64,000 bases of DNA from Rhizobacter koreensis (GTDB taxonomy: Bacteria > Pseudomonadota > Gammaproteobacteria > Burkholderiales > Burkholderiaceae_C). Positions 7,460 to 20,966 of the stretch are shown here, one piece after another. Numbering within the stretch: the stretch's first letter is position 1; every line of letters starts with the position of its first letter. Under the pieces are notes generated by a model. The model had not been told where the DNA came from and made no database searches. It worked only from the letters and a program-made list of their open reading frames with translations. The position numbers and the translations under genes are program-made. The stretch is from NCBI RefSeq assembly GCF_013366375.1, contig NZ_JABWMJ010000004.1, forward strand, positions 186,001 to 250,000, given 5' to 3'.

Positions 7460-7935
7460 CGGTTGCACTCTGGCGCATCGCGACCGACGCGCCCGACTAC
7501 GAAGCCCACGATCTTGGCGGCCGCGGCGCCGAGAAGACCGGCGGGCGCTGGAACCGCAAGGGCCGGCCGGTCGTCTACAGCGCCTCGAGCATCGCGCTGG
7601 CGTGCCTCGAGACCATCGTCCACCTCAATGCCGACGGACTGCCGCTCAACCGCTTCCTGGTGCGCATCGAGGTGCCCGACGAGGTCTGGGCGCGGCGCGA
7701 GGTCCGCACCGCCGCCGACCTGCCGGTCGGCTGGAGCGCGATTCCCGAGGGCAAGGTTTCGCTCGACACCGGCGACGCCTGGCTGCAGTCGGGAGCCAGC
7801 GCCCTGCTCCTGGTGCCGTCGGTGATCGTGCCGGAGGAGTTCAACGCGCTCGTCAACCCGGCGCATCGCGACGCCGCGCGGCTTGTCGCGCGCAAGGAGC
7901 GGCCGTGGTTCTACGACCAGCGGCTCGTGCCGTGA
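7456..7935 (+). CDS. RES-domain toxin
   Basis: 159-residue single-domain RES protein. The family's Arg-Glu-Ser features are visible: GGRWNRKGRPVVYSA (R), ALACLETIVHLN (E), and a C-terminal LLLVPSVIVPEEFN segment (S). Characterised RES toxins attack NAD+ (MbcT, Res) or ADP-ribosylate PRPP synthetase (ParT). Which activity applies here cannot be told from sequence. The only good start is TTG at 7456, within the antitoxin stop (TTGA), as expected for coupled toxin genes. Length is normal for the family and the reading frame is intact, so the toxin is probably functional. Confidence 0.87.
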   Translation: MTVALWRIATDAPDYEAHDLGGRGAEKTGGRWNRKGRPVVYSASSIALACLETIVHLNADGLPLNRFLVRIEVPDEVWARREVRTAADLPVGWSAIPEGKVSLDTGDAWLQSGASALLLVPSVIVPEEFNALVNPAHRDAARLVARKERPWFYDQRLVP

Positions 7936-8142
7936 GCGTTCGACCAAGCGCGCACCGCGGCTGAACGCCCCCGCCGCACAGGCTCGTCGACCGCGTGCGC
8001 GTGCGGCGTGAGCCCGGCTCTCGCGCAGCGCCTCGCGCATGAGCTTTCCTCACAGAGGCGACTTCTAGAATTTCCCGGCACGAATCCCGAAGCCACCTCG
8101 GCCGGTCGCGATGCAGCCGTACGGCTCAACCCTGGAGACGCC

Positions 8143-9144
8143 ATGAAGTCGAACCTCTTCGCCCGTCATCGTCGTTCGCTGGTCGGTGCGCTGGTCGCCA
8201 CGCTGGGTGCCGGTCTCGCCGTACCCGCCGCCGCGCAGGCCAACTGGCCGAGCCGCCCGATCAAGCTGATGGTGCCGTACGCGGCCGGCGGCTCGACCGA
8301 CATCCTGTCGCGCCTGCTCGCCGAGCGGCTGACCGAGAAGCTGGGTCAGCAGGTGCTGGTCGAGAACCGCGGCGGTGCCGGCGGCAGCGTCGGCGCCACC
8401 GCGTTCGTGAAGAGCGCCGCCGACGACCATTCGTTCATGATGGTCACGCAGTCGCAGATCTCGATCAATCAGTTCCTGTTCAAGGACAAGCTGGGCTACG
8501 ACCCGGTCGCCGATTTGCAGCCGGTCGGGCTGGTCGCGCAGACCACCAACGCCATCGTCGCGTCGTCGAGCCTGCCGGTGACCACCTTCAAGGGTCTCAT
8601 CGACTATGCCAAGGCGAACCCCGGGAAGGTGGCGTACTCGAGCGCGGGCGTCGGCAGCACCGGCCACCTGCTCAACGAGCTGATGAAGACGACGCTCGGC
8701 ATCGACATCGTGCACGTCCCGTACAAGGGCAACGGCCCGGCGATGCAGGCGGTGGTGGCGGGCGAGGTGCAGTTCAACACCGACAACATGCCGCAGCTGC
8801 TGCAGCAGATCAAGGGCGGCAAGGTCAAGCCGCTTGCAGTGACGACCGACAAGCGCTGGTTCCAGCTGCCCGACGTGCCGACCGTGGTCGAGCTCGGCTA
8901 TCCGAAGCTGGTCACGGTGGTGTGGTTCGGCCTCGTCGCGCAGAAGTCGATGCCGCGCGAGACGCTGCTGCGCATGAACAAGGCGGTCAACGAGATCCTC
9001 GCCCAGCCGCAGTTCAATGCACTGCTGCGCGAGAACAGCCTCGAGGCGACGCCCGGAACGCCCGAGCAGATGAGCAAGCTCGCGGCCACCGAGCGCGTGC
9101 GCTGGAAGGCCGTGGTCGAGGCGTCGGGCGCGACCACCGAATGA
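8143..9144 (+). CDS. Bug/TctC-type periplasmic substrate-binding protein
   Basis: 333-residue tripartite tricarboxylate transporter receptor. A signal peptide (about 1-30, ending AVPAAAQA) is followed by the typical WPSRPIKLMVPYAAGGSTDILSR region, then VENRGGAGGS and VPYKGNGPAMQAVVAGEVQ. It binds a small organic acid in the periplasm; the ligand is unknown. No TctA/TctB membrane partners are adjacent, as is common for the many orphan Bug proteins of betaproteobacteria. I chose the ATG at 8143, preceded by GGAG, over an in-frame start at 8008 because the signal peptide begins there. Confidence 0.9.
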   Translation: MKSNLFARHRRSLVGALVATLGAGLAVPAAAQANWPSRPIKLMVPYAAGGSTDILSRLLAERLTEKLGQQVLVENRGGAGGSVGATAFVKSAADDHSFMMVTQSQISINQFLFKDKLGYDPVADLQPVGLVAQTTNAIVASSSLPVTTFKGLIDYAKANPGKVAYSSAGVGSTGHLLNELMKTTLGIDIVHVPYKGNGPAMQAVVAGEVQFNTDNMPQLLQQIKGGKVKPLAVTTDKRWFQLPDVPTVVELGYPKLVTVVWFGLVAQKSMPRETLLRMNKAVNEILAQPQFNALLRENSLEATPGTPEQMSKLAATERVRWKAVVEASGATTE

Positions 9145-9316
9145 CGCTGGGCGTTGCGGCGCGCGCAGACCGCCGCTGACCGTTCGAACGCCGCAAGGGC
9201 CGGTACCGCGAGGTGCCGGCCCTTCGTGTCTGAACGAGGCCGTGGGTGGCGACGCGCCCGGGTGACCGTATGCTTTCGGCACCGCGCCGGTCCGGCGTGC
9301 CACAAGGAGTCAGCCG

Positions 9317-9727
9317 ATGAGCTTCGTGTCCGAATTCAGGGACTTTGCGATCAAGGGCAACGTGATCGACCTCGCGGTGGGCGTGATCATCGGCGCCGCG
9401 TTCGGACGCATCGTCGACTCGCTGGTCGGCGACGTGATCATGCCGGTGATCGGCCGCATCATCGGCGGGCTGGACTTCTCCAACTACTACCTGCCGCTGG
9501 CCGGACAGCCGTTCGGATTACCGCTCGCGGAGGCCAAGAAGGGCGGGGCGGTGCTGGCCTACGGCAGCTTCATCACGGCCGGCGTGAGCTTCCTGATCCT
9601 CGCGTTCATCATCTTCATGATGGTCCAGCAGATCAACCGGCTCAAGCGAAAGGCGCCGGCTCCCACGCCCGAGGTCGCCGAGGAGGTCAAGCTGCTGCGC
9701 GAGATCCGCGACTCGCTCAGGCGTTGA
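9317..9727 (+). CDS. mscL: Large-conductance mechanosensitive channel
   Basis: 136-residue MscL. It has the N-terminal amphipathic helix ([17 protein letters not shown]), TM1 with the gate motif [15 protein letters not shown], a short periplasmic loop, TM2 (about 85-108) and a charged C-terminal helix. It is a homopentameric inner-membrane valve that opens on hypo-osmotic shock. The start is supported by AAGGAG 11 nt upstream. It stands alone, convergent with hppA, and shares a hairpin with it just after the stop. Confidence 0.95.
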   Translation: MSFVSEFRDFAIKGNVIDLAVGVIIGAAFGRIVDSLVGDVIMPVIGRIIGGLDFSNYYLPLAGQPFGLPLAEAKKGGAVLAYGSFITAGVSFLILAFIIFMMVQQINRLKRKAPAPTPEVAEEVKLLREIRDSLRR

Positions 9728-9752
9728 ACCTCCGCTAGAGGCGGCGCCAGAA

Positions 9753-9780
9753 CCAAAAACGCCGTGCTGAGCACGGCGTT
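9753..9780 (-). terminator. Rho-independent terminator of hppA
   Basis: A perfect 10-bp stem (AACGCCGTGC / GCACGGCGTT, 9758-9780) with a 3-nt loop is followed on the minus strand by a run of T. It lies 20 nt past the hppA stop. On the plus strand the hairpin lacks a T-run, so it would serve mscL less well. Confidence 0.8.
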
Positions 9781-9800
9781 CTCGTCGGAAGAGCCGACGC

Positions 9801-12149
<2,349 letters not shown>

Positions 12150-12398
12150 GTTGGTTCCTTCCTCGTGTGTCGTGTTCTGCTGGGAACGTCCGAGGAACGG
12201 CGCCGCGCGACCGTGAGGTCTTGCCGGCGACGTACCGAACCGCCTGAATGTAAAGGAACAACCCTGCTGCCAACATCGCTTTGAACCCCGAGGGTCGGAC
12301 CGGGTCTCGCGCGACGCGGCGTCGGCGCCACACCCTGGGATTCGTGCCGATGGCGCCCGCCGCAGCTTGGCGGCACGGACCGGCCACAGGCCCCCGCA

Positions 12399-12404
12399 TA
12401 AAAT
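12399..12404 (+). promoter_or_regulatory. Possible -10 box for ppa
   Basis: TAAAAT lies 27 nt before the ppa start in the 282-bp gap shared with hppA. No convincing -35 is visible at 16-18 nt, so the call is weak. Confidence 0.25.
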
Positions 12405-12431
12405 GCGCGACCTTCTTCAACGGCGATACCG

Positions 12432-13001
12432 ATGAGCTTCCACCACGTGACCCCCGGCGCGCGCGCGCCCGACGAATTTAACGTCATCATCGAGATCCCG
12501 ATGAACGCCGACCCGATCAAGTACGAGGTCGACAAGGAGAGCGGGGTGATGTTCGTCGACCGCTTCATGAGCACGGCAATGCACTACCCCTGCAACTACG
12601 GCTACGTGCCGCGGACGCTGTCGGACGACGGCGACCCGGTCGACGTGCTCGTGATCACGCCGTTCCCGCTCGGCGCCGGCGTCGTCGTGACGTGCCGCCC
12701 GATCGGCGTGCTGAAGATGACCGACGAGGCCGGCGGCGACGCCAAGCTGCTCGCGGTGCCGATCGACAAGATCCTGCCGATCTACAAGCACTGGCAGAAG
12801 CCTGAAGACATGAACGAGCTGCGCCTGCAGCAGATCCAGCACTTCTTCGAGCACTACAAGGACCTCGAGCCCAACAAGTGGGTCAAGGTGGTGGGCTGGG
12901 AAGGCCCCGACGCGGCACGCGAGGAAGTCCGCAACTCGATCGCCGCCTATGAACGGGCGCGGCACGAAAGGGCCAGTCCGCCGGTCGATCGGCGCCTCTG
13001 A
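12432..13001 (+). CDS. ppa: Soluble inorganic pyrophosphatase (family I)
   Basis: 189-residue cytosolic PPase that hydrolyses PPi from biosynthesis to phosphate. Metal-binding motif [10 protein letters not shown] with the three family Asp residues is visible, as are [18 protein letters not shown] and the C-terminal [15 protein letters not shown]. Length is slightly above the usual ~175 because of a short charged tail. The gene is divergent from hppA. The two enzymes compete for PPi, one losing its energy as heat and the other conserving it. Confidence 0.95.
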   Translation: MSFHHVTPGARAPDEFNVIIEIPMNADPIKYEVDKESGVMFVDRFMSTAMHYPCNYGYVPRTLSDDGDPVDVLVITPFPLGAGVVVTCRPIGVLKMTDEAGGDAKLLAVPIDKILPIYKHWQKPEDMNELRLQQIQHFFEHYKDLEPNKWVKVVGWEGPDAAREEVRNSIAAYERARHERASPPVDRRL

Positions 13002-13058
13002 AGCGTTGGTGCGGAGAGCTGGCTGGAGGCGTGATCGGCGCGCCCCGGCGCTCGCTTC

Positions 13059-14264
13059 TCAGCTGCTCGTCTCGGCCCTGAACGGTCGGCGCTCGTTCAG
13101 CTCGTCCAGATAGTCGTCGATGCCGGCGCCCTCGCGCGCCAGGTAGTTGCCGATCGCGTCGGCGAACTGCGGGTGCGCCAGCCAGTGCGCCGACCAGGTC
13201 TCGACCGGCAGCAGGCCGCGCGCCATCTTGTGTTCGCCCTGCGCGCCGCCTTCGAAGCGCTCGAAGCCGTTGGCGATGCACCAGGCGAGCGGACGGTAGT
13301 AGCACGCCTCGAAGTGCAGGCAGTTCACCGGCGCGAGGGTGCCCCAGTAGCGTCCGAACGCGGTCTTGCGCACCGGGTCGATGACGACCAGCGAGGCAGC
13401 GATCGCCTCGCCGTCGCGGCGCGCGATGAACATCAGCCAGTTCTCGGGCAGCGCCGCCGCGGCGCGCGCGAAGAAGTCGCGCGTCAGGTACGGGGCCGAG
13501 TGGTGCGCGCGGTAGGTGAGGGTGTAGCAGCGATAGAAGAAGTCCCAGTCGGCCGGCGTGATCGCGCTGCCCTGCCGCTGCTCGAACTCGATGCCCGCGT
13601 CGGCGACGCGGCGCCGCTCCTGCTGGATCTTCTTGCGCTTGTCGCGCTGCAGGTGCGCAAGGAATTCGGCGAAGTCGGCGTACGGCTCGGGCGAACGGTT
13701 GTGCCAGTGGAACTGCACCGTGCGCCGCATCAGCCAGCCCCGTTCGCGCAGCACCGCCTGGTCGGCAGCGTCGACGAACAGCAGGTGCGCCGACGAGAGC
13801 TCGTTGCCGGCGGCCAGCTGCTCGAGCGCAAGCACGAGCGCGCGCCGCACGGCGTCGTCCGCAGCCAGCAGGCGCGGCCCCGGCACCGGCGTGAACGGCA
13901 CCGCGCCCAGCAGCTTGGGGTAGTACGTCAGCCCATGGCGCCGGTACGCGTCGGCCCAGGCCCAATCGAACACGTATTCGCCGTACGAGTGGCCCTTCAG
14001 GTAGACCGGGCAGGCGCCGACCAGCCGGCCGGCGCGCCGCACCAGCAGGTAGTGCGGCGCCCAGCCGGTGTCCTCGATCGCGCTGCGCGAGCGGTCGAGC
14101 GCGAGCAGGTAGGCGTGGCGCACGAACGGGTTGGCCGACGGCTGGCGCTCGACGAGCGCGTCCCATTCGGCGGCATCGATGGCGGTCAGATCGTCCTCGA
14201 CCTCGACCGTGACGCCTTCGTCGGCGCTCGCCGCTGCCGGGCGCCGCTGGCTGGCGTTCTTCAT
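13059..14264 (-). CDS. FemAB-like / GNAT-fold protein (DUF482 family)
   Basis: 401-residue protein of the PF04339 (DUF482) group, related to the FemAB and GNAT acyltransferase folds. Visible features include WDALVERQPSANPFVRHAYL near the N-terminus, GHSYGEYVFDWAWADAY, and RDKRKKIQQERRRV in the middle. The C-terminal half has GRYWGTL, LHFEACYYRPLAWCI and FEGGAQGEHKMARG. Members are annotated as putative peptidoglycan biosynthesis or N-acetyltransferase proteins, but no reaction is established. It is convergent with ppa and divergent from glnB. The function of this copy is unknown. Confidence 0.85.
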   Translation of the reverse strand: MKNASQRRPAAASADEGVTVEVEDDLTAIDAAEWDALVERQPSANPFVRHAYLLALDRSRSAIEDTGWAPHYLLVRRAGRLVGACPVYLKGHSYGEYVFDWAWADAYRRHGLTYYPKLLGAVPFTPVPGPRLLAADDAVRRALVLALEQLAAGNELSSAHLLFVDAADQAVLRERGWLMRRTVQFHWHNRSPEPYADFAEFLAHLQRDKRKKIQQERRRVADAGIEFEQRQGSAITPADWDFFYRCYTLTYRAHHSAPYLTRDFFARAAAALPENWLMFIARRDGEAIAASLVVIDPVRKTAFGRYWGTLAPVNCLHFEACYYRPLAWCIANGFERFEGGAQGEHKMARGLLPVETWSAHWLAHPQFADAIGNYLAREGAGIDDYLDELNERRPFRAETSS

Positions 14265-14371
14265 GGAGATGGCAGGCGAAAAGCGCCGATCTTAGGGAGC
14301 GCGTGGTCGGCGTGCATGCGACGGCCAGGCAGTCCCTTCACCGCTCGCGGCCGAGGCGCGCACCCTTGCCC

Positions 14372-14746
<375 letters not shown>

Positions 14747-14825
14747 TCGCGACGGCGCAGGCTGGCCCGCCCCGCAGGCCGACGTCGTCGGCTCGCAAAT
14801 GCGACAGGCACCGTGGTGGTGGGCC

Positions 14826-15377
14826 CTAGTCGAAGAGGCGCCGCTTCGGCGGCGGCGGCAGCTCGACGAGGCGCGTCCCGCACACCACGTCGTGCCAGAA
14901 CTGGTGCTCGCGCTGCAGCAGCGTGAGAAGGGCGTACAGGACGATGCCGGCGCCGACGGCGGCCAGGCTCTGCCATGGCGGCAGGCGGTTCACCTGCGCG
15001 TAAAGCGTTCCCGGCAGGAACCACATGCAGGCCGCGAGGTAGCGCATCAGCGCCCGGGCCTGACTGAGGCGCTTGCCGTCGGCGGTGACGACCTCGATGC
15101 GCCAGGTCTGCATCGCGAGCGTCTGGCCCCGGCGCGACCAGAACCAGGTGAAGTAGACACCGTAGAAGACGAAGGCGTAGACGCGCAGCGCCGCGTCGCT
15201 CTGCAACGGGTGCTGGTGCTCGGTCTGCGCGACGAACCATGCTCCGACCGCGCCCGGGATGAGGCCGATGCCGAACAGCAGCATCGCTTCGTAGACGAAG
15301 CACGCCATGCGGCGTGCCAGCCCCGGGGTCGGCCCGAACGCCGGCGGCGCGCCGGCCACCACGCTGTCGGCGCTCAT
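14826..15377 (-). CDS. RDD-family membrane protein
   Basis: 183-residue inner-membrane protein. The RDD domain begins with ARRMACFVYEAMLLFGIGL, where the family's Arg and Asp positions read R and E. Hydrophobic segments lie at about 24-48, 66-86 and 128-150, and WRIEVVTADGKRLS is a typical RDD inner segment. The function is not known; some RDD proteins act in transport. Its ATG overlaps the stop of the DUF3106 gene (ATGA), making it the last gene of a four-gene operon with the sigma factor. Confidence 0.87.
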   Translation of the reverse strand: MSADSVVAGAPPAFGPTPGLARRMACFVYEAMLLFGIGLIPGAVGAWFVAQTEHQHPLQSDAALRVYAFVFYGVYFTWFWSRRGQTLAMQTWRIEVVTADGKRLSQARALMRYLAACMWFLPGTLYAQVNRLPPWQSLAAVGAGIVLYALLTLLQREHQFWHDVVCGTRLVELPPPPKRRLFD

Positions 15378-16255
15378 CGAGCCGGTTCCGGCGGCGCGGC
15401 GGGCGCTGCCGGGCTGCCGATCGCAGCGGCCTGAGGGCCGCGCTTGGGCAGCAGCGTCGAGCGGTCGACGAACTCGGGGGTGGCGGCGATCTTGGGCATG
15501 CCGGTCTGTTGATGCGGCGGCGGCGACGGCCGCCGGGAGATCAGGGTCGTGGTGGCACCCGGTCCCGCGCGCACGACGGTCGGCGCGATCGTCTTCGGCT
15601 GTGCCGACAGCGACGGGTTCGGTACGACGTTCGACTTCGCCTGCGAGCTTTCGAGCACCGGGTGCAGTGCGTTCGGCGCGGCTGCCTCTGCAGCCGGCGC
15701 CGATGCCGCGCGCGCGGCGAGGCGCCGCTTCTGCTCGGGCGGCAGCGCCTGGTAGTCGAGCCAGCGCTGGCGCCGCTCGTCGGCGGCGACACGGTTGGCT
15801 TCCTGGAAGCGCATGCGGGCGTGTCCGCGTTCGGCTGGCGTGAGCTTGGCCCACTCGGCCATGCGTTCCTGGATGCGCGTCTGCTCGGCAAGGGGCAGGG
15901 TATGGAAACGCTCGGCCATGACGAGCCATTTCTGCTTGCGCTCGGGCTCGATCGACGGCCAGTCGCGCTCGAGCGGAGCCAGCACCTGACGCTGCGTCGG
16001 CGTCAGCGCCGACCAGCGCACGCCGCGCTCGGCGCTCGCCGCGCGTCGGCCGGCCCCGTCGTTGCCGCGCGGGGTCGCGCTCGTCGCCGCGGCGGCGGAC
16101 GCGACGCTCGCCGCGTTGGCAGGTGCGCCCGGCGCCGCTGCCGTCGCGAACGGCGATGCGATGAGGGCAAGCACGAGCAGGGCACCACCGCCGCCGAGGA
16201 TTTCGCGCGCCACCCCGAGCAGCGCGCGGCCGGGCAGTCCGGCTCGCGTGTTCAT
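15374..16255 (-). CDS. DUF3106-type periplasmic protein
   Basis: 293-residue exported protein. A signal or anchor segment (about 14-40) is followed by an Ala/Ser linker, then a charged helical core (about 78-180). The core repeats a LTPxxxxxL-type phrase: ALTPTQRQVLAPLERDW, LPLAEQTRIQERM, LTPAERGHARMRFQE and LPPEQKRRLA. The C-terminal ~110 residues are low-complexity Pro/Ala. The repeated phrases recall periplasmic stress proteins with LTxxQ repeats, but that is only a resemblance. It starts 4 nt inside the DUF3619 gene end and overlaps the RDD gene. A periplasmic sensing or chaperone role for the sigma operon is inferred. Confidence 0.85.
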   Translation of the reverse strand: MNTRAGLPGRALLGVAREILGGGGALLVLALIASPFATAAAPGAPANAASVASAAAATSATPRGNDGAGRRAASAERGVRWSALTPTQRQVLAPLERDWPSIEPERKQKWLVMAERFHTLPLAEQTRIQERMAEWAKLTPAERGHARMRFQEANRVAADERRQRWLDYQALPPEQKRRLAARAASAPAAEAAAPNALHPVLESSQAKSNVVPNPSLSAQPKTIAPTVVRAGPGATTTLISRRPSPPPHQQTGMPKIAATPEFVDRSTLLPKRGPQAAAIGSPAAPAAPPEPAR

Positions 16256-16701
16256 GGACCGGGCGCGCTCTTGAGGTATTCGACGAAACCCGCGTCGCGG
16301 TAGGCGTTGATCGGCAGGTCGTCGCCGAGGAGGGCGGCGTCGAGCTCGGCGGCCACCTTGATCTGCGCGCGCGACTGGCCGTGCTGGATGAGCACCAGGC
16401 CGCCGACGAGCGCGACCAGCGGCGCCACCGACGCGAGGCGCAACCACCAGCTCGGACCGCCGGCGCGGATGCCGGCGCCGGCCGCGCTGACGCCGACCAG
16501 GACGCCAGCGGCTTGCTCCTGAGTCTGGCGAGCGGTGCGCGCGCGCTCGAGCGCCTGTTCTCGCGCGAAACGCAGCCGCTCGGCAATGTCGCCGTCGATC
16601 TCGTCGCTGCGCTCGGTCAGGTGGGCGGTGATCCGCTTGGCCAGGCGCAGTTCGAGGGCGTCGCGGACGGCGGGGCGGGTCAGGGGGTGTTGGGGGTTCA
16701 T
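16252..16701 (-). CDS. DUF3619 membrane protein, candidate anti-sigma factor
   Basis: 149-residue protein with one membrane span at about 87-107. The N-terminal ~85 residues are charged and helical and, by the positive-inside rule, cytoplasmic; the C-terminal ~40 residues would be periplasmic. That layout matches known single-pass anti-sigma factors, and the gene directly follows the sigma factor with an ATGA overlap. No zinc-binding HxxxCxxC motif is present, so it is not a classical ZAS protein. The anti-sigma role is my inference from topology and position; the family itself is uncharacterised. Confidence 0.83.
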   Translation of the reverse strand: MNPQHPLTRPAVRDALELRLAKRITAHLTERSDEIDGDIAERLRFAREQALERARTARQTQEQAAGVLVGVSAAGAGIRAGGPSWWLRLASVAPLVALVGGLVLIQHGQSRAQIKVAAELDAALLGDDLPINAYRDAGFVEYLKSAPGP

Positions 16702-17264
16702 CGAGAGATTCCCTTCGCCTTGAGGGCTCTGGCCAGCGCATGGACCGCCCGCGAGCAGTGCGTCTTGACACTCCCTTCCGAGCAGCCCATGGCGGCAGCG
16801 GTTTCAGCGACGTCGAGTTCCTCCCAGTAACGCAGCAGGAAAGCCTCGCGTTGACGGCCCGGGAGCTGTGCGACCTCGGTCTCGATGGTTTGCAGGATCT
16901 GTGCCCGCGACACCGAATCGGCCGCGCTTTCGGTCGCCGGCGAGCTGCCGAGCGCCTCGAGCGTCTCCAGTATGTCGAACTCGCCATCGTCGCCGGCGCG
17001 CTCGAACTCGGAGAAGTTCGTGAGCGTGGAGTTCCGCACCTTCTGACGACGGAAGTAATCCATCGTCGCGTTCGAGAGGATGCGCTGGAACAGCAGCGGC
17101 AGCTCGGCGGGCGGACGATCGTGATAGCTGCTCGCCAGCCGGATCATCGACTCCTGGACGATGTCGAGGGCGGCATCGTCGTCACGGACCGCGTACGAGG
17201 CGCGCTTGAAGGCACGCTTCTCGACGCTCTTCAGGAAGTCGGAAAGTTCTTTGTCGGATGCCAA
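16698..17264 (-). CDS. ECF-type RNA polymerase sigma factor
   Basis: 188-residue sigma-70 family protein with only regions 2 and 4. Region 2 includes [18 protein letters not shown] and YFRRQKVR (about 30-85). Region 4 includes [17 protein letters not shown] and the recognition helix [18 protein letters not shown] (about 130-180). I chose the TTG start at 17264, giving the family's usual [19 protein letters not shown] beginning; the longer in-frame version from 17366 adds 34 residues without family character. It heads an operon with DUF3619, DUF3106 and RDD genes, each overlapping the next, and is divergent from ilvB. Confidence 0.88.
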   Translation of the reverse strand: MASDKELSDFLKSVEKRAFKRASYAVRDDDAALDIVQESMIRLASSYHDRPPAELPLLFQRILSNATMDYFRRQKVRNSTLTNFSEFERAGDDGEFDILETLEALGSSPATESAADSVSRAQILQTIETEVAQLPGRQREAFLLRYWEELDVAETAAAMGCSEGSVKTHCSRAVHALARALKAKGISR

Positions 17265-17288
17265 GGTCGGCCGGGCGGAGTCGGCGCG

Positions 17289-17294
17289 ATTATC
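17289..17294 (-). promoter_or_regulatory. Possible -10 box of the sigma-factor operon
   Basis: GATAAT on the minus strand, about 25 nt before the TTG start, would give a very short 5' leader. No clear -35 is visible. Confidence 0.3.
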
Positions 17295-17343
17295 CACGCC
17301 GGCCGAATGCGGCCCGCCAGCAACGGATCCGACCTGGCGCGGG

Positions 17344-17352
17344 TGCGATAAT
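17344..17352 (+). promoter_or_regulatory. Extended -10 promoter upstream of ilvB
   Basis: TGCGATAAT is an extended -10 element without a recognisable -35. It would give a 5' leader of about 138 nt before ilvB. I found no branched-chain-rich leader peptide in that leader. Confidence 0.4.
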
Positions 17353-17496
17353 GTGCGGTTGCACAACAGAACTGCCGAGACCGCCGCGCCCGATCCGAGG
17401 CGCCGATGTCCGGCCCCGCAGCTACCGTACCCGCCTCACGAGGGCGGGCAAGGTGCACCGATGGTTTTTCGTCAGAGAAATTCACAGAGGTCCGAC

Positions 17497-19269
17497 ATGG
17501 AAACTTTCGCTCCCGAAGCCAAGGTGGCGCTCGCCGCCATTCCCCCCACCCCTCCCGCCGATCCGAACGGATCCGAGATCCTGGTCCGCAGCCTGCAGGC
17601 CGAAGGCGTCAAGTACCTCTGGGGCTACCCCGGCGGCGCCGTCCTCTACATCTACGACGCGCTTTACAAGCAGCAGTCGATCCAGCACGTGCTGGTCCGC
17701 CACGAGCAAGCGGCGGTCCATGCGGCCGACGGCTACGCACGAGCGACCGGCGAGGTCGGCGTCGCGCTCGTCACCTCCGGACCGGGCGTCACCAACGCGG
17801 TCACGGGCATCGCGACCGCGTACATGGACTCGATCCCGATGGTGATCGTGACCGGGCAGGTGCCGACGCCGGCGATCGGGCTCGATGCGTTTCAGGAGTG
17901 CGACACCGTCGGCATCACGCGCCCGATCGTCAAGCACAACTTCCTCGTCAAGGACGTGCGCGAGCTCGCCTCGACGATCAAGAAGGCGTTCCACATCGCG
18001 CGTACTGGCCGCCCGGGTCCGGTGGTGGTCGACGTGCCGAAGGACGTGTCCATGGCGACCGCGCCGTTCCACTACCCGGCGTCGATCGACATGCGCTCGT
18101 ACAACCCGGTGCGCAAGGGCCACGGCGGGCAGATCAGGAAGGCCGTGCAGCTGCTGCTCGGCGCCAAGCGCCCGTACATCTACACCGGCGGCGGCGTGAT
18201 CCTGGGCAACGCGTCGGCCGAGCTGCGCGCGCTCGTCGACCTGCTCGGCGCGCCGTGCACCAACACGCTGATGGGTCTGGGCGCCTTCCCGGCGAGCGAC
18301 CCCAAGTTCCTGGGCATGCTCGGCATGCACGGCACCTACGAAGCGAACATGACGATGCAGAACTGCGACGTCCTGCTCGCCGTCGGTGCGCGCTTCGACG
18401 ATCGCGTGATCGGCAACCCCAAGCACTTCGCATCGGTCGACCGCAAGATCATCCACATCGACATCGACCCGTCGTCGATCTCGAAGCGGGTGCGCGTCGA
18501 CGTGCCGATCGTCGGCGACGTGAAGGAGGTGCTGGTCGAGCTCGCCGCGCAGCTGCGCGAGGCCTCGTCGCGGCCCGACGCCGCCGTGCTGCGCCAGTGG
18601 TGGAACCAGATCGACACGTGGCGCGGCCGCGAGTGCCTGAAGTACGCCGGCAGCAACGAGGTCATCAAGCCGCAGTACGTGATCGAGACGCTGCGCAACC
18701 TCACGCGCGACCGCGACACCTACGTCACCTCGGACGTCGGGCAGCACCAGATGTGGGCGGCCCAGTACTACCCGTTCGAGGAGCCGCGGCGCTGGATCAA
18801 CTCGGGCGGCCTCGGCACCATGGGCGTCGGCCTGCCGTACGCCATGGGGATCAAGCTCGCCAAGCCGGATTCGGACGTCTTCTGCATCACCGGCGAAGGC
18901 TCGATCCAGATGTGCATCCAGGAGCTCTCGACCTGCCGCCAGTACAACACGGCGGTCAAGGTGATCTCGCTCAACAACGGCTACCTGGGCATGGTGCGCC
19001 AGTGGCAGCAGATCGACTACGGCAGCCGCTACTCGCACAGCTACATGGACGCGCTGCCCGACTTCGTGAAGCTCGCCGAGGCTTACGGGCATGTCGGGCT
19101 GGTGGTCGCGCGGCCGTCCGACGTCGAGCCGGCGCTGCGCGAGGCGATCCGGCTCAAGGATCGCACCGTGTTCCTCGACGTGCGCACCGATCCCGCCGAG
19201 AACGTCTGGCCGATGGTGCAGGCCGGCAAGGGCATCACCGAGATGCTGCTGGGGTCGGAAGACCTCTGA
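17497..19269 (+). CDS. ilvB: Acetolactate synthase, large (catalytic) subunit
   Basis: 590-residue ThDP enzyme that makes acetolactate or acetohydroxybutyrate, the first common step to Val, Leu and Ile. The N-terminal domain starts at about residue 28 ([25 protein letters not shown]), with the catalytic Glu in [15 protein letters not shown] and the SGPGVTN loop. The C-terminal ThDP site has GEGSIQM and [12 protein letters not shown]. The first ~25 residues are Ala/Pro-rich. The ATG at 17497 is preceded by AGAGG; longer in-frame starts add no homology. It is followed by ilvH and ilvC in one operon. Confidence 0.95.
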   Translation: METFAPEAKVALAAIPPTPPADPNGSEILVRSLQAEGVKYLWGYPGGAVLYIYDALYKQQSIQHVLVRHEQAAVHAADGYARATGEVGVALVTSGPGVTNAVTGIATAYMDSIPMVIVTGQVPTPAIGLDAFQECDTVGITRPIVKHNFLVKDVRELASTIKKAFHIARTGRPGPVVVDVPKDVSMATAPFHYPASIDMRSYNPVRKGHGGQIRKAVQLLLGAKRPYIYTGGGVILGNASAELRALVDLLGAPCTNTLMGLGAFPASDPKFLGMLGMHGTYEANMTMQNCDVLLAVGARFDDRVIGNPKHFASVDRKIIHIDIDPSSISKRVRVDVPIVGDVKEVLVELAAQLREASSRPDAAVLRQWWNQIDTWRGRECLKYAGSNEVIKPQYVIETLRNLTRDRDTYVTSDVGQHQMWAAQYYPFEEPRRWINSGGLGTMGVGLPYAMGIKLAKPDSDVFCITGEGSIQMCIQELSTCRQYNTAVKVISLNNGYLGMVRQWQQIDYGSRYSHSYMDALPDFVKLAEAYGHVGLVVARPSDVEPALREAIRLKDRTVFLDVRTDPAENVWPMVQAGKGITEMLLGSEDL

Positions 19270-19394
19270 CCCCGGCACCGGGTCGCGTGTCGACCCGGAC
19301 CTGAGCGCCGCCGGGCGCGCCTGCGGGCGTGCCCCGCGCGCCGCCCCATCCATCGAGCACGTCGCCAGGCGGCGTGCCAGCCAGAGGTTCGAAC

Positions 19395-20944
<1,550 letters not shown>

Positions 20945-20966
20945 CGTCTCCGGCAGCCCTGACGCG

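Noticed and set aside
14355..14370. Sigma-54-like promoter upstream of glnB
   Set aside because: GG and GC elements are present with TTGCC, but the spacing is 11 nt rather than 10 and the rest of the consensus is poor.
17353..17496. Possible attenuator leader peptide upstream of ilvB
   Set aside because: Open frames starting at 17351 and 17406 have no run of Ile, Leu or Val codons. A small GC hairpin (CCCGCC / GGCGGG) near 17430 has no T-run directly after it.
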